A DNA stretch of 23,954 bases from an uncultured Chloracidobacterium sp. (GTDB lineage Bacteria; Acidobacteriota; Blastocatellia; Pyrinomonadales; Pyrinomonadaceae), in the NCBI GenBank assembly GCA_937941715.1, contig CALDGX010000111.1, positions 1 to 23,954 of the forward strand. Direction: 5' to 3'. The position numbers and the translations under genes are program-made. Positions 15,602-23,954 of the stretch are shown one piece after another (within the stretch, counting starts at the first letter, position 1; each line of letters starts with the position of its first letter). The notes under the pieces were generated by a model. That model did not search any database. It had not been told where the DNA came from and saw only the letters and a program-made list of their open reading frames with translations.

Positions 15602-18334
15602 TTAGGATCGCATCTCGTCGATCATCCCGGCGATCGTCTGCTTTAGGTGGTCCGTAACGACCGCGTACTTGTCGTCGTCAGCCGAAGCTTTGGCGGCGAT
15701 GACTTCGCGGGCGAAAATCGGCTTGCCGACCGAGATCTTGACCTTTGCCGGCCTGATGCGCCATGAGTTTCGGGGCCAAACCTTGTATAAGCCATCGATG
15801 GCGATCGGGACGATCGGCATATCGAGTTCGGTCGAAAGAATAGCCGCACCTTTCTTAAACCCGTGAAGTTCGCCGTCAAACGCCCGTTCGCCCTCGGGAT
15901 AAATATTGAGCACTTTGCCATTCTTGAGGCCGATGGCGCCCGCCTTCATGGCACGCATCAGTTCGGTATCGGGATTAACCGGAACGACGTTCAGCATCTT
16001 GGCGACGAACCGCATAAATGAATTCGCAAAGAACTCGCTCGCCCCAACGTGAAAGATATTGCGGAACAACGCGTACGGATAATTCGAGCAGATCACGAAC
16101 GGGTCAAGAAAACTCTGATGATTGGGGCAGATGATAAATGGACGCTTCAGATCGCGCAGCTCGCTGATCCCTTTTACCTCGAGCATCATAAAGACGCGGC
16201 AGAAGAGGTTAAAGCACTTGTAAACAACAAAAGCAAATCCCGCAAAAAGCGGGCGGTCCTTAAGTACGGCCCGCACCTCCGGGAAATCGTCGTCTGCGTC
16301 ATTTACGATCTTGTTCCAGTTGAGGTCGACTGAAACGCCCTCCATCTCGGCACCGCCGTGTTTGTTTACTAGTTCGATGACCTGCCTGACCGTCAAAGCG
16401 GTGGCCGCCTCGTCGCCCTCAAATTCGGTGTTAAATGCCTGCTCAAGTGCGGCAAACGCCTCGGCACGTGCCAGACTGTCTAGTCCGAGATCGATCTCGA
16501 GGTTCATTTCGGGATGGATTACATCGGCATCTTTTGCATTTTGACGGATCGCTGCGATGACCGACGATGCGGTTCCGGTATCGAGCAACTGCTTATCCTC
16601 AGAGGAGAATTCCCAGGTCGTCGATTCCTTGGCCTCGGCGGAAATAATGCCCGATTCGACCTCTTTTTTCAGCTGAAACCGCTTGATCTTGCGTGTCGCC
16701 GTCCGAGGTAAAGGCTCGACCCTGATCAAATAGTCGCGAACCCGCTGATATTCGGGCAGCTCGCGCCCGAGAGAGTCGAGTTCATGACGAATGGCCTCTT
16801 TTGAATTAGCGATCTTTGCCTGTTTGAGATAATCAAAATCCGGGACGACCACAGCGGCGAGTTTCTCGGCTCCGGCCCTGGCCTCACTTTCGTCGGCCAC
16901 ACCGATAACGGCGAGTTCGGCAACAAGCGGGCATTTTAGATAATGGACCTCGAGGTCCTCGGGATGAACGTTCTTGCCGGACGGTAAGACGATCACGTCT
17001 TTGCCGCGGCCGACGATGTAAAGATGGCCGTCTTTGTCCAGTTTGCCCAGGTCGCCGGACCGAAACCAACCGTCCTCGGTAAATGATTCGGCCGTCGCCT
17101 GCGGATTCTTGTAATACCCCGCAAACACCATCGCCCCGCGGATCAAAACCTCGCCCACGCCCTCAGCGTCCGGGTCGGCGATCTTGATCTCAATGCCGTG
17201 CATCGGTTTTCCGACCGAACCGACACGGTTGTCGTCCTCATATGTAGCGGTCGCAGCACCCGAGGTTTCGGTCAACCCGTAACCCTGCAGGATCGTAAAC
17301 CCAAGTTTGTGAAAATCCTTGGCGACCGCTTCGTCAAATCGTGAGCCCGCAGAGATGGCGATCCGGAGGTCACCGCCAAATGATTCGTGCACGGCGCCGA
17401 AGAACTTGCGGCCGAGGTTGATGTTAAGCGTATCTCGCAGCGTGCCGTTGGCCGCCAGCATTGTCCTGAAGAGCGCCTGCACCGTCTTGGGTTTGGCCGC
17501 GACCGTGTCAAAGATCTTTTTATGAAACAAGTACCAAAGCCTCGGAACCGTTGTCAGGATCGTCGGCCTGAACGCTTTCATCGCCTCGCTCAGGGCCGCC
17601 GGCGTAAGTTCTTTAAGGTATCCGACCTCACAGCCGTAGGTCGTCGCGATCCACATATTTACGATCTGCAGATAGGCGTGGAAAAGCGGCAGCAAAGAAA
17701 GGATCTTTTCCTTGTCCGAAAGCTGAAGCACACGATTGACGCCCTCGAGTTCGGCGACGATGTTGCCGTGCGTCAGCGGAACGCCCTTTGGCGTACCGGT
17801 CGTACCGCTTGTGTACATTAGGAGGGCTGTATCGGTGTCCCGTGCCTTTGGCACCTCGGCGGCAAAGCTCACGGGATATTCAGTCGCCGCCCAATCGTCA
17901 AAATTCTGAAAGCCGTTCGAGCTTTCGTTCATTCCCCAAACGACGGCCGGAATATGCCGGCCGAGCCTTTCCTCGATCTGGGTGAAGCGTTCGGTCTGGT
18001 CCGGCGAGAGGAACGCGACCTTTGCCTCGGAATTCTCGAGGAAATTGGTGATCGTCTCTATCTCGCCGTGCGGATCCATCGGGACGATGACTGCGCCGTG
18101 ATATACAGACCCGAGGTATGCAACGGCCCATTTCGGGTGATTTTCACCGATCAGTGCGACGCGGTCGCCGAAATTGACACCTTCCTGACCCAATCGAAAC
18201 GCGACTGACCGAACATCGTCAAGTAGTTCACCGTAGGTGTAGGTAGCGTCGTCAGAGCCGACGATGCGCATCGCGGTCTTTTCAGGACGTGCCTCAAATG
18301 ACTCGATCAGGCGTTCGCAAAATGATTTAGACAT
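15602..18334 (-). CDS. Fused acyl-CoA/acyl-ACP synthetase - acyl carrier protein - PlsC acyltransferase
   Basis: A 910-aa three-module cytoplasmic or membrane-associated enzyme from ATG 18334. Module 1 (about 1-560) is an AMP-binding ligase with YTSGTTGTPKG (174-184), GYGLTETSGA (351-360), RSGDLG and catalytic K549 (TATRKIKR). Module 2 (about 585-660) is an acyl carrier protein domain with LDS620LARAEAF, the expected phosphopantetheine Ser. Module 3 (about 695-910) is a PlsC/1-acylglycerol-phosphate acyltransferase with NHQSFLD (738-744) and PEGERAF (813-819). E. coli Aas joins acyltransferase and synthetase in reverse order and without a built-in ACP. The likely role is activation of free fatty acids, loading on the attached ACP and transfer to a lysophospholipid or glycerolipid acceptor. 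It lies 162 bp downstream of a lipid kinase gene on the same strand, supporting a role in membrane lipid synthesis or recycling. Confidence 0.88.
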   Translation of the reverse strand: MSKSFCERLIESFEARPEKTAMRIVGSDDATYTYGELLDDVRSVAFRLGQEGVNFGDRVALIGENHPKWAVAYLGSVYHGAVIVPMDPHGEIETITNFLENSEAKVAFLSPDQTERFTQIEERLGRHIPAVVWGMNESSNGFQNFDDWAATEYPVSFAAEVPKARDTDTALLMYTSGTTGTPKGVPLTHGNIVAELEGVNRVLQLSDKEKILSLLPLFHAYLQIVNMWIATTYGCEVGYLKELTPAALSEAMKAFRPTILTTVPRLWYLFHKKIFDTVAAKPKTVQALFRTMLAANGTLRDTLNINLGRKFFGAVHESFGGDLRIAISAGSRFDEAVAKDFHKLGFTILQGYGLTETSGAATATYEDDNRVGSVGKPMHGIEIKIADPDAEGVGEVLIRGAMVFAGYYKNPQATAESFTEDGWFRSGDLGKLDKDGHLYIVGRGKDVIVLPSGKNVHPEDLEVHYLKCPLVAELAVIGVADESEARAGAEKLAAVVVPDFDYLKQAKIANSKEAIRHELDSLGRELPEYQRVRDYLIRVEPLPRTATRKIKRFQLKKEVESGIISAEAKESTTWEFSSEDKQLLDTGTASSVIAAIRQNAKDADVIHPEMNLEIDLGLDSLARAEAFAALEQAFNTEFEGDEAATALTVRQVIELVNKHGGAEMEGVSVDLNWNKIVNDADDDFPEVRAVLKDRPLFAGFAFVVYKCFNLFCRVFMMLEVKGISELRDLKRPFIICPNHQSFLDPFVICSNYPYALFRNIFHVGASEFFANSFMRFVAKMLNVVPVNPDTELMRAMKAGAIGLKNGKVLNIYPEGERAFDGELHGFKKGAAILSTELDMPIVPIAIDGLYKVWPRNSWRIRPAKVKISVGKPIFAREVIAAKASADDDKYAVVTDHLKQTIAGMIDEMRS

Positions 18335-18496
18335 AATGATCGTGCGGGTGCGATTATCTTAGTCCGACAGCAATTTGAGTGCAAGCGTACGGGCCTGGGA
18401 TCGGATCTCGGTTTTCGCGGTAGTTGTCCGGAATCCGGCGAAGTGGTTCTCTAAAATCCCCTGATCGGCAAATGAAACATAGTACGTGACACCGTT

Positions 18497-19483
18497 TCAG
18501 TTATGTCCCTGCGGGACGCGGACGCGGATCGCGTTTGGGACGATCTCATAAACGGCGGGCAGTTTACCCGGAAGTTCCCCATCGGTCTCGAGTCGTATCT
18601 CGGTGCCGTTATCGGCGGAGCGAACCGTGATCTTGCGGGCCAGCGTGTCATGCACCTCGTTGAGGCTAAGGTGCGTCCCGCGATACAGCGTATATGCGTT
18701 GACGAGTATCTTGGCTGTTCCGATATCGCCAATGTTAATGACGTCGAGAAATCCGTCGTTGATCTTTGCCTCGGGAGCGATCATCATCCCGCCGCCGAAG
18801 TAACGTGAATTTGCGATGCAAAAGTTGATCGTCTGCACCGTCCGCTCTTCACCGTCATCAAGGCTGACACGGATCGTGACCGGATCGATATTCAATACTT
18901 CCTGCAGGGTCGAGGCCGCAAAATTTGCCTGGCCGCGGAGCGATTCGACCGGGAGCCAGTCAAAGACCTTGGCGGATTTAACCCGTTTTATGATCGACGC
19001 CGCAAGGCCGAATGACGATACGTTGAGGAAATAGCGGCTGACCGTCCTTCCGTCAAAGTCCGAAAATGTGACCTTTCCCGCGTCGACCCAACGGGTCTCG
19101 CCGGTCCTTAATGCAGCCGCCGCTTCGCGGTTAGAGTTCGGCAGCCCCAGCGTTCGCCGAAAATCGCCGCCCGTGCCCGAGGGCATCACGCCGAGTTCTA
19201 CGTCCTTGCCCGATCTCAGGATGCCGTTCGCCACTTCGTTGATCGTTCCATCGCCGCCGCAGGCGATGATGAACGGCCTGCCCGCGTTGGCGGCACGTTC
19301 GGCGATGTCGATGGCGTCGCCCTGACACTTCGTGAACGCAACACTGAACGGCCCGAAGTGGGCACGAATGTCGGCCGCCGTGCCGGACCAGTTTTGCTGA
19401 GTCGAGCCGGCTGCCGATCGCGGATTGACGATCACGAGCGGCAGCGACAGGTCGGCGTTGGGTATTGCGTTCTTTTTAGCCAC
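18497..19483 (-). CDS. Diacylglycerol kinase family lipid kinase (YegS/DgkB-like)
   Basis: A 328-aa lipid kinase if GTG 19483 is used; the frame stays open to a TTG at 19522 (341 aa), and no ATG is available, so the start is uncertain. The catalytic region begins with VIVNPRSAAG, then CGGDGTINEVANG (about 76-87), the ATP-binding signature of the DAGK catalytic family, followed by GVMPSGTGGDFRRTLGLP. The second domain contains CIANSRYFGGGMMIAPEAKINDGFLDV and a C-terminal TDGELPG motif, all standard for YegS/DgkB proteins. It phosphorylates a lipid alcohol, most likely diacylglycerol, to phosphatidic acid at the cytoplasmic membrane face. It precedes the synthetase-ACP-acyltransferase gene, so both may serve phospholipid turnover. 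Confidence 0.87.
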   Translation of the reverse strand: MAKKNAIPNADLSLPLVIVNPRSAAGSTQQNWSGTAADIRAHFGPFSVAFTKCQGDAIDIAERAANAGRPFIIACGGDGTINEVANGILRSGKDVELGVMPSGTGGDFRRTLGLPNSNREAAAALRTGETRWVDAGKVTFSDFDGRTVSRYFLNVSSFGLAASIIKRVKSAKVFDWLPVESLRGQANFAASTLQEVLNIDPVTIRVSLDDGEERTVQTINFCIANSRYFGGGMMIAPEAKINDGFLDVINIGDIGTAKILVNAYTLYRGTHLSLNEVHDTLARKITVRSADNGTEIRLETDGELPGKLPAVYEIVPNAIRVRVPQGHN

Positions 19484-19577
19484 GGTTCTCAATGAAAACC
19501 TATTCTGATGCCCGGCGGACAAAAAATAAAGCGCGCATGCAGACCTTTTGCGGGAAAACGGCGTTCGGACGGCCGGA

Positions 19578-21044
19578 TCAGCGGACCGACGGCTTCGAAG
19601 CCATAAATGCTTCGATGTCGCTGATCTTTCGCGGCAATGACCTGGTCATCCATTCGACGCCGGTCGGCGTGACGAGCATATCGTCCTCGATCCTGACGCC
19701 GATCGACTTGTATTTCTCAAAGGCAGGCCGCACTTTGGCAAGAAATGCCTTATTTGCCGGCGTATCCGGCAGGTAGTCGAGAGCGTCCTCGCGAATATAG
19801 ATACCGGGCTCGTTGGTAAAGACCATTCCGGCCTTGAGCGGTACGCCGTACCTGCCGACATCGTGGACGTTCATCCCAAGCCAGTGGCCGAGCCCGTGCA
19901 TATACCACATACGATATTGCGGCGAATTCTTATCCGTTATGAGCCCGAGATCAAAGAGCCCGTCGATGATCACGCGATCGGCGACAGCCCCAAGTTCCGC
20001 CATGGTCACGCCTGGTTTCGTCGCCCTGGCGACGGCCTCCTGAGCGTTGTAGACGATCTGATAGATATCGGCCTGTTCTTTTGTGAATTTACCGTTTACA
20101 GGAAAGGTCCGGGTCACATCGGCCGTGTAATGGTCGTACTCGGCCCCGACGTCCATCAGCAGCAACGCTCCTTTTGTTACCGGACCCTGCGGTTCCTCGT
20201 AATGTAGCGTTGTCGCATTGGGGCCGCACCCGACTATCGACGGATAGCCCCAATAGTCTGCATTGCGGCGACGAAACGTATATTCGACCTCTGCCTGGAC
20301 CTCATACTCCATCGACAAATTGCCCGCCGTCGCCCACGAACGCATATGGGCCTCGGTCGTAATGTCGATCGCGTGCTGAAGCAGCTTGATCTCGTACGGC
20401 GATTTGATATGGCGGAGGTCGGCGAAGATCGGCTGCGAATTTTCCACCTGATAGCCGGTTAGCGATCTCGAAAATGCTTCTTCCTGACGAAACTCACGCT
20501 TGCCGTCATTATCGGTCTCGCCCTCGGGCAGCAGAAGGTACACTTTTGTGATCGTTTTGTCCGAATGATCCTTGAGGCTTTGCAGAAAAGCCGGCCGCTC
20601 TTTGGCGTCGACAATATTGCGGATACCCGACAAACGGACGGCATCTTCGTTCGAGTACATTTTGCCGTTCCAAGTCTCAAACTGCGGATTTCGCTTCGGC
20701 AAATAGACAGTTTCGGTTACCTTTCCGCCGGATTTGCGGATCACCAGCATCAGATTGGCCTGTTTGAGGGCCGTGAGGTAATAGATATTGTTTTCCTGCC
20801 GCAAAACATAGTCGACGTCATTGGTATATATCCGCGGCTCGGCGCTGAACATTACCATAATGCTGTTGTCCGCCATTTGGGCGGCAACCGCGGCACGCCT
20901 GGCGGCAAGTTCCGCGTGTCGCTCCGCGTCAGTGAATTTCGGTGCTGACGGCGCATATTTGATGCCTTCGGGGCCGAAAGCCTGGATCCGGGCGGTGCCG
21001 GCGGAAATCATCGCAAATACCAGAACAATGACGAACTTTTTCAT
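19578..21044 (-). CDS. pepP: Secreted Xaa-Pro aminopeptidase (peptidase M24B)
   Basis: A 488-aa protein from ATG 21044. A Sec signal peptide (about 1-22, MKKFVIVLVFAMISAGTARIQA) indicates periplasmic location, unlike cytosolic E. coli PepP. An aminopeptidase-P N-terminal domain (about 35-190) is followed by the M24 pita-bread domain. All five metal ligands are visible: D298 (LLMDVG), D309 (TADVTRTF), H387 (HGLGHWLG), E412 (TNEPGIYI) and E453 (RIEDDM). The enzyme removes N-terminal residues preceding proline. Its ATG overlaps the TGA stop of the upstream NHL-M23 lipoprotein gene (ATGA), so the two are co-translated and may act together on periplasmic peptides. The gene ends 94 bp before the lipid kinase start, and I see no terminator there. 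Confidence 0.9.
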   Translation of the reverse strand: MKKFVIVLVFAMISAGTARIQAFGPEGIKYAPSAPKFTDAERHAELAARRAAVAAQMADNSIMVMFSAEPRIYTNDVDYVLRQENNIYYLTALKQANLMLVIRKSGGKVTETVYLPKRNPQFETWNGKMYSNEDAVRLSGIRNIVDAKERPAFLQSLKDHSDKTITKVYLLLPEGETDNDGKREFRQEEAFSRSLTGYQVENSQPIFADLRHIKSPYEIKLLQHAIDITTEAHMRSWATAGNLSMEYEVQAEVEYTFRRRNADYWGYPSIVGCGPNATTLHYEEPQGPVTKGALLLMDVGAEYDHYTADVTRTFPVNGKFTKEQADIYQIVYNAQEAVARATKPGVTMAELGAVADRVIIDGLFDLGLITDKNSPQYRMWYMHGLGHWLGMNVHDVGRYGVPLKAGMVFTNEPGIYIREDALDYLPDTPANKAFLAKVRPAFEKYKSIGVRIEDDMLVTPTGVEWMTRSLPRKISDIEAFMASKPSVR

Positions 21045-23146
21045 TTTTTTACCTCTAACTCGATGTCGCGTCTAGACGTATTGCCAAAATAGTCGGATGC
21101 GAAGACCGATAGCCTGTATGTCCCGTTCTCAAACGCCGCAGCGTCAAGAAAGGCTTCGCGGCAGCTGTCGCCGCTAACAAAATTGGTGGCGATATAGCTA
21201 AATATCGTCTCGCCGGTCGCTCCGGAATGGCTGCCGTTCGCATATACGAATCTGAGCGAATCGTTGGACGGCAACCTGTCAAACCTGATCTCGCCCAGCG
21301 GCCCGGGCGAGACGCGTGCGTCGCGGTCCCAAACCTCGTAACCGGCACTAAAAACACCCAACCGCCGCCGTTCGGCGTTGCCGTCGACCTGATCATATGC
21401 CCGGACGACGATCCGCAGTCTGTCTGTCAGCGTAATACGCGAACGATCGGAAACGGTTTCGACCAAATTCCAATTTTGGTCATAAATCGATACTTTTTCG
21501 ATCACAGGCGGACGCGAATCTGAGATGCCGGGCAATTTCAGTGCGTCCAGAGCATTCATTTCCGAACCGCTACGCCCGGCGATCAAGTGCACGTGGTTCA
21601 TCGGGTTGAGCGTGCCGATCGGCTCGCCGGCCTTGAATTTTGTCCCGCGGGGCACCCTGACGCCGACCGTTTTGCCAACCGCGTCCTTTTGAAACCGAAA
21701 CCTCTCGTCGCCGAACGGTTCGCCCGACGCATTGCGTCCGAGACGAATGTGGATATAACCGATCGTTGGCATCCGTATCAGTTCGCGAAGCGTTCCGAAG
21801 TTTTCGGCCGCGGCCGTTCTCAGTACCTTTTCATCGCGGATGAATCTCGCCGATTCACCGTAATTGCCCGCGATGTCGAGCCCGTTGTGATACCAGACCT
21901 GATCGGCGCCGGGGCTCATCTCACCGCGTATCTCGCCGAGCGTACCGGCGATATCGCGCTTGGCCGACGGCGGGTCGAACGGCCAGCGGCCGGGCTGCTC
22001 CTCGCGAAAGGCAGCGGGCTTATCGCGAAGGGCGTCGATCTCGGACGCGGTGATCGTGCGGACGGGCTTGTCGGCCGAGATCCGGCGGACGAGGCGATTT
22101 TCGCTGTCGGCGACGATCAGGTCGCCGTTTGCGGCAAAGGCGAGCCCCGAAGGCCGGTTAAATCTCGACCGGGCGGCAATGCCGTCGCGGAGCCCGCGGC
22201 CGTCGTCCGAGATGGTCGTAACGAGCGGCATCGCCGAACCGCCGATCCGTCGGATCGCGTTGCCGTCAGCGACATAAATAATGCCGTCGGCATCGGCGAT
22301 AACGGCCGACGGCTGGACGAAGGACGCCGTTGCCAAAAGGCCGTCACGAAGGTCGCCGCCGCTGCCCGTGAGCGTCGACGTGCGGCCGTCAAACTCGACG
22401 ACGCGAATGCGGCGGTTGCCGCTGTCGGCCACAATGAGGCGTTCGCCCCAGAGAGCGACCGAGACCGGCGTATCAAACCGCGCGTCCTGCCCGACGCCGT
22501 CGGCAAATCCGGTAACGCCGCCGGCGATCGTACGGACCGTGCCGTTTTCGATCACGCAAATGCGGTCATTGTAGGTATCGGCGACAAATATACGGCCATC
22601 CGCATGAACGGCGACACCGACCGGCGCGTCAAATGACACCGTCGCGGCGGAGCCGTCCGAACGGCCGGGTTTGCCCTCCGTGCCGGCAACGGTTGCGGCC
22701 TTGCCGTCCGCATCGACCGACCTGATCGTGTGCGACCCGGCATCGGCGACGATGAGGCTGCCGTCCGGGGCGAAAGCGATGGCCGACGGCGTATCCAACC
22801 CCTCAGCGAAAACGCTGGTCTCGCCATCGCCCGTCAATCTCAATATCCGGCCATTCTGTCCGTCGGCGATGTAGATGATGCCGCCCCGTGCCGCGACCCC
22901 GAACGGTTCGCCGATATCGCCGGCGGTCCCGGCGACGGTACCCGTGTGGATCAACGGGCGGCGAGCGGGCTCGGTCAGACCGCAACTGGCCGCAAACGCG
23001 AGGAGAAAGGCGGCCAAGGCCGCCGCGGCCGATGTTTTGCCCCACGGGGCATCTGCGGCAATTCGGCGGAAACGGCGCCGGAAATAAGATTTTGCTAACG
23101 TCTGCGGCACTCTGATACTATAGCGACACACGGGTAAATAATTCAA
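21041..23146 (-). CDS. Lipoprotein with NHL beta-propeller and M23-type peptidase domain
   Basis: A frame of up to 701 aa from TTG 23146; GTG codons at 23131 and 23110 are alternatives, and there is no ATG before the signal sequence, so the start is uncertain. The signal ends in a lipobox FAAS-C55. Residues about 78-360 hold five to six NHL repeats (pattern P.GvA....G.i.VAD..N.RIR.i), forming a beta-propeller. Residues about 405-525 resemble an M23/LytM fold: H420-NGL-D424 (HxxxD), GYIH466IRLG, FKAGEPIGTLN and H518-V-H520 (HxH), so the zinc ligands appear complete. The C-terminus (about 545-701) looks like one or two Ig-like beta domains. It would be lipid-anchored in the periplasm or at the surface. 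Whether it cleaves peptidoglycan or protein is unknown. It overlaps pepP by ATGA. Confidence 0.8.
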   Translation of the reverse strand: MNYLPVCRYSIRVPQTLAKSYFRRRFRRIAADAPWGKTSAAAALAAFLLAFAASCGLTEPARRPLIHTGTVAGTAGDIGEPFGVAARGGIIYIADGQNGRILRLTGDGETSVFAEGLDTPSAIAFAPDGSLIVADAGSHTIRSVDADGKAATVAGTEGKPGRSDGSAATVSFDAPVGVAVHADGRIFVADTYNDRICVIENGTVRTIAGGVTGFADGVGQDARFDTPVSVALWGERLIVADSGNRRIRVVEFDGRTSTLTGSGGDLRDGLLATASFVQPSAVIADADGIIYVADGNAIRRIGGSAMPLVTTISDDGRGLRDGIAARSRFNRPSGLAFAANGDLIVADSENRLVRRISADKPVRTITASEIDALRDKPAAFREEQPGRWPFDPPSAKRDIAGTLGEIRGEMSPGADQVWYHNGLDIAGNYGESARFIRDEKVLRTAAAENFGTLRELIRMPTIGYIHIRLGRNASGEPFGDERFRFQKDAVGKTVGVRVPRGTKFKAGEPIGTLNPMNHVHLIAGRSGSEMNALDALKLPGISDSRPPVIEKVSIYDQNWNLVETVSDRSRITLTDRLRIVVRAYDQVDGNAERRRLGVFSAGYEVWDRDARVSPGPLGEIRFDRLPSNDSLRFVYANGSHSGATGETIFSYIATNFVSGDSCREAFLDAAAFENGTYRLSVFASDYFGNTSRRDIELEVKK
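23092..23121 (+). promoter_or_regulatory. Possible sigma-70-type promoter for the DUF937 gene
   Basis: TTGCTA (23092-23097) and GATACT (23114-23119) are spaced by 16 bp and lie about 45 bp before the plus-strand start at 23165. Both boxes match only partly, and the site overlaps the coding start of the divergent minus-strand gene. Confidence 0.35.
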
Positions 23147-23164
23147 AAATCAGGGAGATAATAT

Positions 23165-23803
23165 ATGTTTTCATTACAGGACCTGCTCGGTCAGGAACAG
23201 GGAACTCAGGCCGTCGAACAGATCAGCCAGAATGTCGGGGCCGATTCGTCGCTGGTGAACTCAGCGATCCAACTCGCACTGCCGGCCCTTATCAACGGCC
23301 TCGCCAATAACGCATCGACACCGGAGGGAGCCGAGAGCCTGAACACCGCTCTCGACAACGACCACGCGGGCGGCGGTATCCTGGACAATCTCGGCGGCCT
23401 CGCCGGTATGATCTTCGGCGGAGGCCAGGCGGCACCGCCGCCGCGTCAGGCCGATGCGGGCGGCATCCTCGGTCACATTTTGGGTGCCAACCAGGGTGCG
23501 GTCGCCCAGGACGTCAGCAATCAGACCGGCCTCGGGATGGGTCAGGTCGCACAGATACTGATGTTTCTGGCCCCGATCGTAATGGGCTATCTCGGCAAGC
23601 AGAAACAGCAGCAGGGCGTCGGTGCCGACGGCCTCGGCGGTTTGCTCGGCGGCCTGCTGGGCGGTGCGGCACAGCCCGCACAGCAGCAGTCCAGCGGCAA
23701 CGCGATACTCGACATGGCCTCGAATATGCTCGACAGCGACCGCGACGGCAGTGCGATGGACGACATCGCCTCGATGGCGTTCAAGTACATCACGAACAAA
23801 TAG
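23165..23803 (+). CDS. DUF937 (YidB-like) domain protein
   Basis: A 212-aa protein with GGGAG 8 nt before the ATG. Two amphipathic units resembling DUF937 are visible: an N-terminal one (FSLQDLLGQEQGTQAVEQIS...VNSAIQLALPALINGLANNA) and a second near 95-145 (GGILGHILGANQGAVAQDVSNQTGLGMGQVAQILMFLAPIVMGYLGKQ). They are joined and followed by Gly/Ala/Gln-rich low-complexity stretches (GLGGLLGGLLGGAAQPAQQQ). The C-terminus carries DSDRDGSAMDDIASMAFKYI. There is no signal peptide, so a cytoplasmic location is likely. Its function is unknown in general; it is longer than E. coli YidB (about 130 aa) because the unit appears duplicated. Single-gene unit with its own terminator. Confidence 0.87.
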   Translation: MFSLQDLLGQEQGTQAVEQISQNVGADSSLVNSAIQLALPALINGLANNASTPEGAESLNTALDNDHAGGGILDNLGGLAGMIFGGGQAAPPPRQADAGGILGHILGANQGAVAQDVSNQTGLGMGQVAQILMFLAPIVMGYLGKQKQQQGVGADGLGGLLGGLLGGAAQPAQQQSSGNAILDMASNMLDSDRDGSAMDDIASMAFKYITNK

Positions 23804-23846
23804 TTAGTCGATCGGCACCGCCCGACATCGATAAAACACCGAACCG

Positions 23847-23877
23847 AAAGCCGCCGGACCACACCGGCGGCTTTTTT
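23847..23877 (+). terminator. Rho-independent terminator after DUF937 gene
   Basis: A perfect stem AAGCCGCCGG/CCGGCGGCTT with a 6-nt loop and a run of six T, 44 bp after the stop. Nothing further is recognisable between here and the window end. Confidence 0.92.
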
Positions 23878-23954
23878 CAAATTGACCTGATCCCGCGTCA
23901 GTCGAACCGCCGAATGCCGACTTGACGCCGCGATCAACCAGCAACAGATCCAAA

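Noticed and set aside
17387..17821. 144-aa plus-strand open frame within the synthetase gene
   Set aside because: Antisense shadow of the conserved AMP-binding domain; no ribosome-binding site or recognisable protein features.
21587..22636. 349-aa open frame on the plus strand
   Set aside because: It is antisense to the NHL-repeat region of the lipoprotein gene; its charged, repetitive composition reflects the GC-rich third positions of the real gene, and no family motif is present.

Overview
The window looks like a chromosomal segment of a Gram-negative (diderm) bacterium of moderate to high GC. It carries type IV pilins with a PilS/PilR pair, LPS-heptose genes, several lipoproteins with lipoboxes, and large extracytoplasmic proteins. 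The mix of pilins, PilSR, a proline-rich PBP with a C-terminal cysteine tail and an NHL-repeat lipoprotein is most like Acidobacteriota (Blastocatellia/Pyrinomonadaceae type). This placement is inference from gene style, not from a marker gene. I see no rRNA, tRNA, CRISPR array, IS element or phage gene, so the window reads as ordinary core/accessory chromosome.

Left part (1-5073), all on the minus strand: the start of a membrane protein cut by the window edge, then two tandem type IV pilin genes that are almost identical, then pilR and pilS. An excellent sigma-54 (-24/-12) promoter lies only in front of the upstream pilin, with two perfect palindromes further upstream. The layout therefore suggests PilS -> PilR -> sigma-54 control of the pilin pair. 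The 212-nt gap between the pilins holds three perfect inverted repeats, and a strong rho-independent terminator closes the unit.

Centre-left (5155-9110): a stand-alone mannose-6-phosphate-isomerase-type cupin on the plus strand faces a compact minus-strand cluster. The cluster is a two-TM RCK potassium channel, an extended SDR epimerase (ATGA overlap), a WaaF-like heptosyltransferase and a GmhB phosphatase (17-bp overlap). This is LPS inner-core/sugar metabolism co-transcribed with an ion channel. The SDR has His where the catalytic Tyr of YxxxK should be.

Centre (9138-15534), plus strand: a class A bifunctional penicillin-binding protein with a UB2H-like segment and a long Pro-rich tail, two small Lys/Pro-rich lipoproteins, and a secreted alpha/beta hydrolase with beta-rich flanking regions. 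Clear terminators follow the lipoproteins and the hydrolase.

Right part (15602-23146), minus strand: a diacylglycerol-kinase-like lipid kinase followed by a 910-aa fusion of acyl-CoA/ACP synthetase, acyl carrier protein and PlsC acyltransferase. Together these suggest a phospholipid acylation/recycling module. Beyond them, a lipoprotein combining an NHL beta-propeller with an M23-type peptidase domain is translationally coupled to a secreted Xaa-Pro aminopeptidase. A plus-strand DUF937 (YidB-like) gene with its terminator ends the window.

The points most worth a second look are the homogenised pilin pair with its sigma-54 promoter and structured spacer, the NHL-M23 fusion, the synthetase-ACP-acyltransferase fusion, and the Tyr-to-His change in the SDR active site.
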